Shown in pieces: positions 1 to 7,368 of a stretch of DNA of 16,686 nucleotides; position 1 is the first letter of the stretch, and every line of letters starts with the position of its first letter. Origin of the DNA: Comamonadaceae bacterium (GTDB taxonomy: Bacteria; Pseudomonadota; Gammaproteobacteria; Burkholderiales; Burkholderiaceae_C); the NCBI GenBank assembly GCA_947461325.1, contig CANHLD010000022.1, positions 1-16,686 on the forward strand, in the 5' to 3' direction. Both the position numbers and the translations under genes were made by a program. Under the pieces are notes generated by a model, which searched no databases, had not been told where the DNA came from, and saw nothing but the letters and a program-made list of their open reading frames with translations.

Positions 1-186
1 GGTTTGTGCAGAAAGATAGTTACCTAAGGGCGCGAATTTGCGTTGTAGCTCTGTAGGCGCTTCATCTGGAATGGCTGATACACGAAGTACACCATCACTG
101 GCAGATGAGGCGATGGGAAACAGTGAAGAGGCGGGCACAGACAATGCCCAAAGCAGAGCCAGGCGGCGACTGTTGGAGGTTTTCAT
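1..186 (-). CDS. PhnD-like ABC transporter periplasmic binding protein, N-terminal part (runs off the window)
   Basis: Only the first 62 codons are present; the gene continues beyond base 1. From ATG at 186 the peptide begins MKTSNSRRLALLWALS, a positively charged start followed by a hydrophobic stretch and a small-residue region near residue 30, which reads as a Sec signal peptide. The mature start contains VLRVSAIPDEAPTELQRKF, followed by LGNYLS. This block is characteristic of PhnD-type binding proteins of phosphonate/phosphite ABC systems, and especially of the subfamily annotated as putative selenate ABC transporter binding proteins. The role would be capture of an oxyanion in the periplasm for an ABC importer whose permease and ATPase would lie outside the window. 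The ribosome site before ATG 186 is weak. The gene is divergent from the MFS gene at 420. Family assignment is fairly secure; the ligand is not. Confidence 0.8.
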   Translation of the reverse strand, partial: MKTSNSRRLALLWALSVPASSLFPIASSASDGVLRVSAIPDEAPTELQRKFAPLGNYLSAQT

Positions 187-419
187 GATGATGTCCGATT
201 TTGGAAAAGCCACCATCGCGCGGAGTCGCGTTGGTTTAATGAGCGCGTTAGCGCAGAAACACATGGTTCGGTGCACAGGACCGAGCGAACATTTTAACGA
301 CGTTAATTTTTAATCAGTACTTACCCTCATCTGGATCGATTGACGAGGCGTAACAGCATGTGTTCACGCTTGTGTGTGCTAAGGTCAAAGATTGATGAAT
401 ACCCAGTAAGGTGCTTAGC
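187..419. promoter_or_regulatory. Divergent intergenic region between the PhnD-like gene and the ACS-family MFS gene
   Basis: This 233-base gap must carry promoters for both diverging genes. It contains a perfect odd palindrome TTAACG-A-CGTTAA at 294-306 embedded in an AT-rich stretch, and just before it an imperfect dyad with arms GTTCGGT and ACCGAGCGAAC around 266-290. These could be operator sites. I cannot assign convincing -35/-10 pairs by eye; TTGACG at about 341-346 is a possible -35 for the plus-strand gene but has no good partner. No small ORF here looks real. Confidence 0.35.
294..306. repeat. 13-bp palindrome TTAACG-A-CGTTAA, possible operator
   Basis: Six-base perfect inverted arms around a single central A, located in the divergent promoter region between the binding-protein gene and the ACS-family carrier. 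A dimeric regulator binding here could control either gene. The regulator is not encoded in the window and no family can be named from the site alone. Confidence 0.35.
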
Positions 420-1790
420 ATGAACGATTCCATTTCTTCCACATCCGGCAGTGCAGATTTTGCAAAGGCCACCTTTGACAAGGTAGCCGGGCGACTCGTG
501 CCTTTTTTGTTTGTGTGTTACATAGTGGCTTTTCTTGACCGGGTCAATGTGGGCTTTGCCAAATTGCAAATGGCCAATGACTTGATGTTCACCGATGCTA
601 TTTACGGTTTCGGTGCGGGTATTTTCTTCATCGGCTATTTCATTTTTGAAGTGCCCAGCAATATCATTTTGGAAAAAGTCGGCGCTCGCATGTGGATCGC
701 CCGAATCATGATCACGTGGGGCATTATTTCGTCCGCCTTCATGTTCACAGATGATATTTACTGGGGCTCTATTGCTACTTGGTTTAACTGCACCGATGCC
801 GAATTCACTTTTTACGTGTTGCGGTTTTTGTTAGGAGCATGTGAAGCCGGGTTTTTCCCGGGCATTATTTTGTATTTGACCTATTGGTTTCCGGGTTCAC
901 GCCGCACCAAAGTGATTGCCATGTTCATGACGGCAATTGCTATCTCCAATGTGATTGGGGCGCCTGTATCTGGTGCCATCATGCAATATATGCAAGGTAT
1001 GGGTGGTTTGCGCGGTTGGGAGTGGTTGTTCCTGTTGGAAGGCATTCCGTCAGTGGTTGTGGGCTTTTTGGTGTTTGTCTTTTTGCCTGATGGTCCTCGG
1101 CATGCCGAGTGGTTGGATGAGCGCGAGAAAAACTTCATCATTCAGCAAGTTCAAGAAGACGATGCGGGCAAACAAGAACTTGGCAAGGGGCACAGCCTGA
1201 TGGATGCATTCTCCGATTACCGAGTCTGGTTTTTGGCGTTGGTGTATTTCTCAGGCGTGATTTGTTTTTACGCCATCAATTTCTGGATGCCCACCATCAT
1301 TCAAGAACTCGGCATAGATAAAAAAGATTTTCTGAAAGTCGGTTTGCTCAGCATGATCCCCTGGGGAATATCTGCGGTGGTGATGGTGATTTGGGGCTCC
1401 CACTCAGATAAAACCGGCGAACGCAGATGGCATGTTGCTTGTTCATTGCTTTTGGCTGTCAGTGGATTGATCGGTCTGGCATTGGTCGGTCATGCGCCGA
1501 TTCCCTCCATGATTGCACTCACCTTGGTGGCCTCCGGTACTTTGTCTTTTGTGGCAACTTTCTGGTCTTTGCCGACCGCATTTTTGTCTGGCACAGCGGC
1601 AGCAGCCGGTATCGCTTTCGTCAACTCAGTCGGCAATCTGGGCGGACATTTCGGTCCGGATCTGATTGGCCGCATCCGCACCATGTCCGGTGGTGCGAGT
1701 GAAGCAGCATTTTTGGCGCTTGCCGCTATAGCGGTGGTGGGCGCAGTGATCACCGTTGCCATTCCCAACACGCAGAAAAAATTGAATTGA
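420..1790 (+). CDS. MFS transporter, anion:cation symporter (ACS) family
   Basis: Inner-membrane carrier of 456 residues with about twelve hydrophobic segments, probably a proton- or cation-coupled importer of an organic acid (tartrate, galactonate, phthalate and similar anions are family substrates). The ACS signature is clear: FLDRVNVGFAKLQM at residues 38-51, then YFIFEVPSNIILEKVGAR, and FLLGACEAGFFPGIILYLTYWFP around residues 136-158. I chose ATG 420 rather than GTG 411 because AAGG at 408-411 sits eight bases before the ATG and would overlap the GTG codon. Residues about 109-130 (DDIYWGSIATWFNCTDAEF) form a polar stretch between TM3 and TM4 that is longer than in many family members. It diverges from the PhnD-like gene and heads the five-gene plus-strand run. 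The substrate is unknown. Confidence 0.9.
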   Translation: MNDSISSTSGSADFAKATFDKVAGRLVPFLFVCYIVAFLDRVNVGFAKLQMANDLMFTDAIYGFGAGIFFIGYFIFEVPSNIILEKVGARMWIARIMITWGIISSAFMFTDDIYWGSIATWFNCTDAEFTFYVLRFLLGACEAGFFPGIILYLTYWFPGSRRTKVIAMFMTAIAISNVIGAPVSGAIMQYMQGMGGLRGWEWLFLLEGIPSVVVGFLVFVFLPDGPRHAEWLDEREKNFIIQQVQEDDAGKQELGKGHSLMDAFSDYRVWFLALVYFSGVICFYAINFWMPTIIQELGIDKKDFLKVGLLSMIPWGISAVVMVIWGSHSDKTGERRWHVACSLLLAVSGLIGLALVGHAPIPSMIALTLVASGTLSFVATFWSLPTAFLSGTAAAAGIAFVNSVGNLGGHFGPDLIGRIRTMSGGASEAAFLALAAIAVVGAVITVAIPNTQKKLN

Positions 1791-1814
1791 ACTCGGTTGA
1801 GTCATTACAAACCG

Positions 1815-1847
1815 GCCGGATAGTTTCACAGCGGTGAACTGTCCGGC
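1815..1847 (+). other. Intergenic hairpin after the ACS-family MFS gene
   Basis: GCCGGATAGTTTCAC (1815-1829) and GTGAACTGTCCGGC (1834-1847) form a stem of about 14 pairs with one G-T pair and one bulged base around a four-base loop. There is no T-run directly after it, so it is not a textbook intrinsic terminator. It may slow or partly stop transcription, or stabilise the upstream mRNA, between the carrier and the binding-protein gene. Confidence 0.5.
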
Positions 1848-1875
1848 AGGATAATGGTGGTTTTGAATTCACGTC

Positions 1876-2592
1876 ATGTCTCATTCGTCAGTTAGTGTTC
1901 TTCGCGGCATATCCTCCATGGCCACACAATCTTTGTTGAAAGCATTGTGTGCCCGCCATTTAGATTTGCACCAGGTGCAAGTCGATATCGAATTCACCGG
2001 TGGCGTGGATGCCGCTAAGCGGGTTCAAGCGGGTGAAAAGTTTGATCTGGTTTTTCTGGCGGCTGACGCGATTGAACGTCTTCAAGCTCAAGGTGTGTTG
2101 GTTGCGAACAGTCGTTGCGATTGGGTGACTTCACCTGTGGCCGTGGCAGTTGCCAGTAATTCAGTCAAACCAAGCATAGATAGCGAAGCGCAATTGCGAA
2201 ACGCTGTGCTTGCAGCGCCAAGCCTGAGTTACTCCACCGGACCTAGCGGGACTTACCTTGAGCAATTGTTCAATCGTTGGGGCATCTTTGAAGATATCAA
2301 AGACCGCATTCTGGTGCCGCCTCCCGGAACACCGGTGGGTTTGTGGGTCGCACAAGGCAAAGCAGCCTTGGGTTTTCAGCAGCGTAGCGAGTTGATGAAT
2401 CAACCTGGCATCAGCGTACTAGGGGACTTGCCGCCAGAGGTTGCTTGCATCACCACTTTCAGTGCCGGTTTGGGCTTGGCTGCTGCCCAAAATACAAACA
2501 CGCAACAAGCGGCCAAAGCGTTCATGTATTTTTTACAAGCGCCGGAGCAACTTGATTTAAAACGCTTGCATGGCATGGACGATTTGGCTTAG
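1876..2592 (+). CDS. ModA-like substrate-binding-domain protein without signal peptide
   Basis: A 238-residue protein with the fold signature of type-2 periplasmic binding proteins related to molybdate-binding ModA: GISSMATQSLLKAL at residues 11-24, GGVDAAKRVQAG at 42-53, FDLVFLAADAIERL at 56-69 and SYSTGPSG at 118-125. Unlike true periplasmic ModA it starts MSHSSVSVLRGISS with no hydrophobic leader, and an in-frame stop at 1864-1866 excludes a longer N-terminus. It therefore probably stays in the cytoplasm or works as a ligand-sensing domain. Similar leaderless proteins occur in Burkholderiales without an attached ABC permease; their job is not established. No clear Shine-Dalgarno site precedes ATG 1876. 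It lies 85 bases after the ACS carrier and 36 bases before a second MFS carrier, which suggests a link to small-molecule uptake rather than molybdate. Confidence 0.75.
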   Translation: MSHSSVSVLRGISSMATQSLLKALCARHLDLHQVQVDIEFTGGVDAAKRVQAGEKFDLVFLAADAIERLQAQGVLVANSRCDWVTSPVAVAVASNSVKPSIDSEAQLRNAVLAAPSLSYSTGPSGTYLEQLFNRWGIFEDIKDRILVPPPGTPVGLWVAQGKAALGFQQRSELMNQPGISVLGDLPPEVACITTFSAGLGLAAAQNTNTQQAAKAFMYFLQAPEQLDLKRLHGMDDLA

Positions 2593-2628
2593 GCGTCATG
2601 CCTGTAACCCAAGCAGTTGTTGAACCTC

Positions 2629-3882
2629 ATGCCTGACATACAAAAACGGATTCAACAAGGATTGTCAGACAGACCTGTGTTGCTTGCCATGGGGCTGTCA
2701 TTGGGGACGATCATCGGTACCAGTTTGGTCCGTTTTTCCTATGCATTGTTTGTGCCTGCCATGCGTGAGGATCTGGGTTGGTCATACCTGATCTCAGGTG
2801 CCATGAACACCGCCCATGCCGCGGGCTATTTGGTAGGTGCGCTCAGTTTGTCGGTGGTGATCAAACGGTTTTCTTCATGGGGTTCATTTGTCGCAGGAGG
2901 CGTTTTATCCAGCGTTTTTCTGGGCATGTGCGCATGGGTCACAGATGCCTTTGGGATCGGCGTATTGCGGTTTTTATCCGGCTTCACCAGTGCGTCTGTG
3001 TTTGCAGGCGGCACGGTACTGATTGCACAATTGGCTGCACTACATCCAAGGCATTCAGGGACTTTATTAGGCATCTACTACGCAGGCGGCGGATTGGGCA
3101 TGGTGCTATGCGCGGCATTGGTACCTTGGTCGATGTACATCGGTGAACAAGCCCAATGGCCACATGCTTGGCAAGTGGGATGGCTGGCAGTGGGTGTCAC
3201 CGGTTTGCTGCTGACGCTGCTCATGTGGCAGCCTGCCAAAGCAGTGCCTGCACCGCAACACCGCATCAGTGCGGCTGACATCACTGCTGTCTCGTCTTAC
3301 TTTTTCATATTGGCCGGCTATTTTTGTTTCGGCATGGGTTACATCGGCTACATGACATTTGTTATCACCTTGTTGCGTGAATTGCATTGGTTCGCATGGC
3401 AGACCGGATTGTTTTACGCAGCCATGGGTATGTGCGGCATGTTCAGCGTGCAACTGTGGTCAGGTGCACTGGACAAATACCAAGGTGGTCAATGCTTGGC
3501 GCAGGTCAACAGTTTGTTGGCCTTGGCTTGTGTGATCCCGGCTACGCTTGCACTCAGCGGGACTGCTATTCACGGGTGGTACACATTAGCCATATACGCA
3601 TCAGGTATGTTGTTTGGAGGTTGTTTCGCGACTGCAGTCGCTTCAACCACGGCCTTTATAAAACACAATTTACCCTCAACGCAATGGGTGTCGGTCATCA
3701 CGGTTTTCACCAGTGTGTTTGCAGTGGGGCAAGTGTTTGGCCCTAGCCTGACCGGTTGGATTTCCGATCACGCAGGCGGACTGCCCGGTGGTTTGTTGTT
3801 CTCCGCAGTGGTTTTGTTGTCTGGTGCGTTGCTGGCCTGGCGGCAAACCCCGCTTCGTGATGCAGGCAAAATACAGGCATGA
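2629..3882 (+). CDS. YbfB/YjiJ-family MFS transporter
   Basis: Inner-membrane protein of 417 residues from ATG 2629, with about twelve hydrophobic segments. The start region (GLSLGTIIGTSLVRFSYALFVPAM, DLGWSYLISGAMNTAHAAGYLVGAL) is typical of the YbfB-like MFS family (MFS_4), whose members have a conserved arginine in TM1 and an N-A-A-Y-L-x-G motif in TM2. Substrates are poorly known. The ORF can be extended to TTG 2617, but ATG 2629 is a stronger start codon; neither has a good Shine-Dalgarno site. The stop codon overlaps the start of the next gene as ATGA at 3879-3882, so translation of the tRNA-modifying enzyme is probably coupled to this carrier. It is one of three unrelated MFS carriers in the window. 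Confidence 0.85.
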   Translation: MPDIQKRIQQGLSDRPVLLAMGLSLGTIIGTSLVRFSYALFVPAMREDLGWSYLISGAMNTAHAAGYLVGALSLSVVIKRFSSWGSFVAGGVLSSVFLGMCAWVTDAFGIGVLRFLSGFTSASVFAGGTVLIAQLAALHPRHSGTLLGIYYAGGGLGMVLCAALVPWSMYIGEQAQWPHAWQVGWLAVGVTGLLLTLLMWQPAKAVPAPQHRISAADITAVSSYFFILAGYFCFGMGYIGYMTFVITLLRELHWFAWQTGLFYAAMGMCGMFSVQLWSGALDKYQGGQCLAQVNSLLALACVIPATLALSGTAIHGWYTLAIYASGMLFGGCFATAVASTTAFIKHNLPSTQWVSVITVFTSVFAVGQVFGPSLTGWISDHAGGLPGGLLFSAVVLLSGALLAWRQTPLRDAGKIQA

Positions 3883-5498
3883 ACGAATCAGTCACTGCCC
3901 ACCCATTTCTGACAGCGGCTTTCTACAAATTTGTTGACCTGCCGGACTTTGTAGAGATGAAGCCCCCGCTTTTGGCGCTGTGTGAAGCGCACCATGTCAA
4001 GGGCATGATTTTGTTGGCACGCGAAGGTATCAACAGCACCATCGCCGGTGCCGCACACGATGTGCATGCGGTGTTGTCTTATTTGCGTGCAGACCCTCGC
4101 TTGTCTGATTTAGAGCACAAAGAGTCTTATGCGAACGAGCCGCCTTTTTACCGAATGAAGGTGCGGTTGAAAAAAGAAATCGTCACCATGGGGGTTCCCG
4201 GCATCAGTCCGACCCGCATGGCGGGTACCTATGTGAAGCCTGCCGATTGGAATGCTTTGATCTGCGACCCGGATGTGGTGCTGGTGGATACACGCAACGA
4301 CTACGAGGTGGAAATCGGTACCTTTGAGGGCGCGATCAATCCGAATATACAAACCTTCTCTCAATTGCCAGATTGGGTTGAAAAAGCCCGAGAACTCCAA
4401 GCCCGGCAAGGACGCAAACCGAAAGTAGCGATGTTTTGCACCGGCGGTATACGCTGTGAAAAATCGACCGCGCTGATGCGCACCTATGGGTTTGAGGAAG
4501 TCTTTCATTTGCAAGGTGGTATTTTGAAATACCTCGAACAAATTCCGCCTGAAGAAAGTAAGTGGCAGGGCGAGTGTTTTGTGTTCGATGAACGCACGTC
4601 TGTAGGCCATGGTTTGGTGCCCGGCCATTTGGGTATTTGTCGCAGTTGCCGCGATCCCTTGGCCGAGGGTATGACGGAGTCACCCCTGTTTGAATTGGGT
4701 GTCAGTTGTCCTCGTTGCTACGACCAAACCAGCGATGAACACAAATCGCGTGCCCGCGAGAGACAAAAGCAATTTGTACTCGCCAGAGCCCGAGGACAAG
4801 TGCATTTAGGCGAACCGCAAAAGCAGAAAAAAATAGCTGATCTATTGCCACCCGATGCCCCCTTGCTGTATTCGTTCAGGCGTTGTCCATACGCCATGCG
4901 TGCCCGATTAGCGCTGCTGGTTGCCGGTATCCGCTGTGAGTTGCGTGAAGTGGCTTTGTCGCAAAAACCGGCCAGCATGTTGCAAGCCTCCCCCAAGGGT
5001 ACTGTGCCTGTATTGGTCTTGCCAGATGCTGTGATCGAACAAAGTCTTGACATCATGCTGTGGGCGTTGAAGCAGAACGATCCACAGAGTTGGCTACCCT
5101 CAACTGCTTCTGTTATGGATGAACAGTTTTCTTTGATCAAGCAATGTGATGGTGATTTCAAATCCCATCTTGACCGCTACAAATACCCTGACAGATACCA
5201 ACTGACAGACGGACTGAGTGACCGCCAAGCGGGTTCGGTTTTTTTAATTTCTCTGAACCAAAGACTTGAATCAAACGCATTTTTAAGCGGCGACAAGTGG
5301 GGTCTGGCAGACGCTGCGATTGCGCCCTTTGTGAGGCAATTTGCGCACACTGACCCTGAATGGTTTGCCTCTCAGCCATGGGAAAAATTGATTGCATGGT
5401 TAAGCGATTTTGAAAATTCAACACCCCACCAAAAAGCCATGCACAAATACAAGGTATGGCATCCGGATGCTAAACCGGCGCCTTATCCGGCGGTTTAA
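3879..5498 (+). CDS. trhO: tRNA uridine-34 hydroxylase TrhO (rhodanese family) fused to a C-terminal glutathione S-transferase domain
   Basis: A 539-residue two-part protein. Residues 1-310 match TrhO (YceA), the rhodanese-family enzyme that makes 5-hydroxyuridine at tRNA position 34 using prephenate-dependent or oxygen-dependent chemistry. The N-terminal domain carries GMILLAREGINSTIAG (42-57), the rhodanese domain has VDTRNDYEVEIGTFEGAINP (136-155) and the active loop CTGGIRC with Cys187, and the tail has cysteine pairs C254/C257 and C277/C280. Residues about 328-539 form a GST: SFRRCPYAMRARLALL (332-347) and SPKGTVPVLVL with the expected cis-proline P377, then EQSLDIMLWAL and WGLADAAIAPFVRQ. 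The usual glutathione-binding E-S pair reads Q388-S389 here. TrhO usually ends near residue 310-330, so the GST is an addition. It starts within ATGA of the YbfB-like gene. TrhO activity is well supported; the role of the GST part is unknown. Confidence 0.9.
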   Translation: MNESVTAHPFLTAAFYKFVDLPDFVEMKPPLLALCEAHHVKGMILLAREGINSTIAGAAHDVHAVLSYLRADPRLSDLEHKESYANEPPFYRMKVRLKKEIVTMGVPGISPTRMAGTYVKPADWNALICDPDVVLVDTRNDYEVEIGTFEGAINPNIQTFSQLPDWVEKARELQARQGRKPKVAMFCTGGIRCEKSTALMRTYGFEEVFHLQGGILKYLEQIPPEESKWQGECFVFDERTSVGHGLVPGHLGICRSCRDPLAEGMTESPLFELGVSCPRCYDQTSDEHKSRARERQKQFVLARARGQVHLGEPQKQKKIADLLPPDAPLLYSFRRCPYAMRARLALLVAGIRCELREVALSQKPASMLQASPKGTVPVLVLPDAVIEQSLDIMLWALKQNDPQSWLPSTASVMDEQFSLIKQCDGDFKSHLDRYKYPDRYQLTDGLSDRQAGSVFLISLNQRLESNAFLSGDKWGLADAAIAPFVRQFAHTDPEWFASQPWEKLIAWLSDFENSTPHQKAMHKYKVWHPDAKPAPYPAV

Positions 5499-5525
5499 AT
5501 GTCATCTGTCCACCCTGGATAACTC

Positions 5526-6380
5526 ATGACCCCATTCAAACGTATCGCCCTGATCACGGGTGCCAATGTCGGCATCGGACGAGTGACAGCTCTCGGTCTT
5601 TCAAGGCAAGGTTATCAATTGTTTCTGGCGGGGAGATCCAAAGCCAGAACGCAACCGGTGATTGATGAGATTCGATCATTGCATCAACGGGAGGATGCCG
5701 CCACTTTTTTACCACTCCAACTAGATGATTTAGAGTCTGTCAAATCTTGTGCTGACTCGTTTTTAAAAACAGGGCTAGAGTTGCATTTGCTGGTGAATAA
5801 CGCAGGGCTGGCAGGAGCCAAAGGGTTGACGCGTCAAGGTTTTGAATTGGCATTCGGTGTGAACCATCTTGGCCATTTTTTATTGACACACTTACTGATG
5901 CAGCGGTTGAAGACCAGTGCACCCGCGCGAGTGGTGAATATCGCCAGTCGTGCACACCTGTTGGCCAGAAACGGCATACCTTGGGAAACTCTGCAAAAGC
6001 CATCATCCAGTTTGACTGGCATTTCTGAATACGCCGTGTCCAAGTTAGCAAATATTCTTTTCAATACACAATTGGCCAAAGAATTGACTGGGACCAAGGT
6101 GTCTTGTTATGCCTTGCATCCGGGTGTGGTTGACACGCAAGTCTGGCGCGAGGTGCCGAAATTTTTACAGCCCATCATGAAATGGCGCGGCATGTTGACG
6201 CCGGAGCAAGGTGCTCAAACCAGTTTGTACTGCGCGCTTGAAGCACCTGCTGCTGAAACCGGTTTGTATTACGACAAATGCAAAATTAAAACACCTTCTG
6301 CTTTTGCGCAAGACCCGGTTGCCGCCCAAAGACTGTGGGACAGTTCCCTGCAATGGGTGTCTCACCACTTATCTTCTTAG
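5526..6380 (+). CDS. Short-chain dehydrogenase/reductase (SDR), retinol-dehydrogenase-like
   Basis: A 284-residue soluble NAD(P)-dependent oxidoreductase. Classical SDR landmarks are all present: cofactor loop TGANVGIG (11-18), AGRS after beta-2 (35-38), NNAG (91-94), structural Asn113 in GVNHLGHFLL, catalytic Ser141 in NIASRAH, and the Y169-x-x-x-K173 pair in EYAVSKLAN. HPGVVDTQVWRE follows. The arginine after AG in beta-2 suggests NADP preference. Overall it resembles the retinol-dehydrogenase/WWOX-like branch, often acting on hydrophobic ketones, aldehydes or alcohols. ATG 5526 follows GGA at 5517-5519. The gene lies 27 bases after the trhO-GST gene and probably belongs to the same transcript. 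Its 3' end overlaps the convergent yqjK-like gene by 12 bases. The substrate is unknown. Confidence 0.88.
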   Translation: MTPFKRIALITGANVGIGRVTALGLSRQGYQLFLAGRSKARTQPVIDEIRSLHQREDAATFLPLQLDDLESVKSCADSFLKTGLELHLLVNNAGLAGAKGLTRQGFELAFGVNHLGHFLLTHLLMQRLKTSAPARVVNIASRAHLLARNGIPWETLQKPSSSLTGISEYAVSKLANILFNTQLAKELTGTKVSCYALHPGVVDTQVWREVPKFLQPIMKWRGMLTPEQGAQTSLYCALEAPAAETGLYYDKCKIKTPSAFAQDPVAAQRLWDSSLQWVSHHLSS

Positions 6381-6638
6381 CTTTTGCAGACTCAACCAGC
6401 CGCTAAACACAGTGCGAAACATGGTGAATAGCCATGCTGGTTTTTTAATGATAAAAAAAACCAAACCAAGAGCTGGAATGATCGGGTGTTGCCGCAGCCA
6501 CAGAAAAGCAGACAGGCATTTATCTGCCATCGTCAATGACGGCTGCCATTCTTGAACCTGTTGGCTGAGTGAGTCTCGCAAGAACTGACTTTGAGCCATC
6601 AGTCTTTCCTGTTTTTGCAGCAAGGCCGATTCATCCAT
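6369..6638 (-). CDS. yqjK: YqjK-like membrane-associated protein
   Basis: An 89-residue protein with an N-terminal basic/polar helix (LLQKQERLMAQSQFLRDSL) and a hydrophobic segment around residues 52-66 (HPIIPALGLVFFIIKKP) followed by a positively charged end. This pattern and its place as the last gene after yqjD- and yqjE-like genes identify it as YqjK-like. Function is unknown. Its ATG at 6638 overlaps the end of the yqjE-like gene by eight bases, suggesting translational coupling. Its stop overlaps the convergent SDR gene by 12 bases. Expected to be part of the FNR-box-preceded transcript. Confidence 0.75.
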   Translation of the reverse strand: MDESALLQKQERLMAQSQFLRDSLSQQVQEWQPSLTMADKCLSAFLWLRQHPIIPALGLVFFIIKKPAWLFTMFRTVFSGWLSLQKLRR

Positions 6639-7029
6639 CTGAATTGTGTCCTCTTAAGTGTTGTAAATCACTTTGTAGTTCGCTGGTGCTTGCAACGAAG
6701 ATGCCGTTGGCAGATGTCATCAGCTTGCTTGATTTCAGGATGAAAAAGACCCCCACACTTAAAAACAAAACTGACAGGACGCAAATGATGGTGAATTGAT
6801 AGTCAGTTCCCGCCATCACAATCAACACAAGACACAAAAAAAGGATACCCATACTGAAAGCTGCAGTGGCTATGAGTGCAGACACCAAGCCACGAATAAT
6901 CCGGCTCTTTTCAAGCTCAATTTCGTTGCCGAACAATGTCAGTCTGAGCAGCAGCAACTCAATGGCAGTCGCAGACAATCGACGCAACGAACCGATAACG
7001 CCGGCGGACTTTTCACTGTGAAGATGCAT
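6631..7029 (-). CDS. yqjE: YqjE-like phage-holin-family membrane protein
   Basis: A 132-residue inner-membrane protein of the YqjE / Phage_holin_3_6 family. The N-terminus carries the family start SLRRLSATAIELLLLRLTLFGNEIELEKSR, in pieces, as an amphipathic region, followed by two strong membrane segments near residues 50-72 and 80-100. The name holin is historical; these chromosomal proteins occur with YqjD and YqjK and have no shown lytic role. ATG 7029 lies four bases after the yqjD-like stop, with only a weak ribosome site, so translation probably depends on the upstream gene. The C-terminal tail is cytoplasmic and polar. Confidence 0.8.
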   Translation of the reverse strand: MHLHSEKSAGVIGSLRRLSATAIELLLLRLTLFGNEIELEKSRIIRGLVSALIATAAFSMGILFLCLVLIVMAGTDYQFTIICVLSVLFLSVGVFFILKSSKLMTSANGIFVASTSELQSDLQHLRGHNSDG

Positions 7030-7033
7030 TTTG

Positions 7034-7345
7034 TTAACGTCTGCTGATCAATAACCCAATGACCAATCCCACCCCGGCAGCAATGCCTATGGACTTCCAA
7101 GGGTTGATGTGGACAAATTCATCGGTGGCGTGTCCAACCAGCTTTGCATTTTTAATTGCAAAAGATTGAAGCTGATCAAGTTCAATACTGGCTTTTTTTA
7201 ATCTTTCTGTCACCTTGAAACGTATGCTTTCAGCACGCTCACCCACTTGATCCGCAGTGAGATGAAGCAATTCTTCAGTCTCGTGGATGAAATTTTTCAA
7301 ATCAGAAATTAACTTGTCTTTGTCTTCAGTGTATGTCGTTGTCAT
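7034..7345 (-). CDS. yqjD: YqjD/ElaB-like DUF883 protein, tail-anchored inner-membrane protein
   Basis: A 103-residue protein with a long charged helical body (residues 8-70) and a C-terminal membrane anchor NPWKSIGIAAGVGLVIGLLI (81-100) ending in SRR. This glycine-rich tail is the hallmark of the DUF883 family (YqjD, ElaB, YgaM). In E. coli, YqjD binds ribosomes through its N-terminal region and is induced in stationary phase; that is family knowledge, not shown here. I chose ATG 7345 because AAAGGA lies just upstream with good spacing; the longer reading frame to 7423 would read through the promoter. A perfect FNR/Anr box lies at 7397-7410 and a -10 element TACATT at 7374-7369. First gene of a three-gene cluster. 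Confidence 0.85.
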   Translation of the reverse strand: MTTTYTEDKDKLISDLKNFIHETEELLHLTADQVGERAESIRFKVTERLKKASIELDQLQSFAIKNAKLVGHATDEFVHINPWKSIGIAAGVGLVIGLLISRR

Positions 7346-7368
7346 TGTGTTTCCTTTAAGTAACAAGG

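Noticed and set aside
881..1141. Open frames on the opposite strand and in other frames inside the ACS carrier and similar ones inside every large gene
   Set aside because: They lie wholly within well-supported genes, lack ribosome sites and show no family features; they are shadows of real genes.
2390..2404. TTGAT-GA-ATCAA inside the ModA-like gene as an FNR box
   Set aside because: The spacer is two bases instead of four, and it lies within coding sequence.
5472..5496. AAACCG...CGGTTT inverted repeat at the end of the trhO-GST gene as a terminator
   Set aside because: Only six pairs with a 13-base loop and no T-run after it; the SDR gene follows 27 bases later.
6631..7029. Prophage holin, suggesting a phage remnant
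   Set aside because: The holin-family label belongs to the chromosomal YqjE family; yqjD- and yqjK-like neighbours fit that and no phage genes are nearby.
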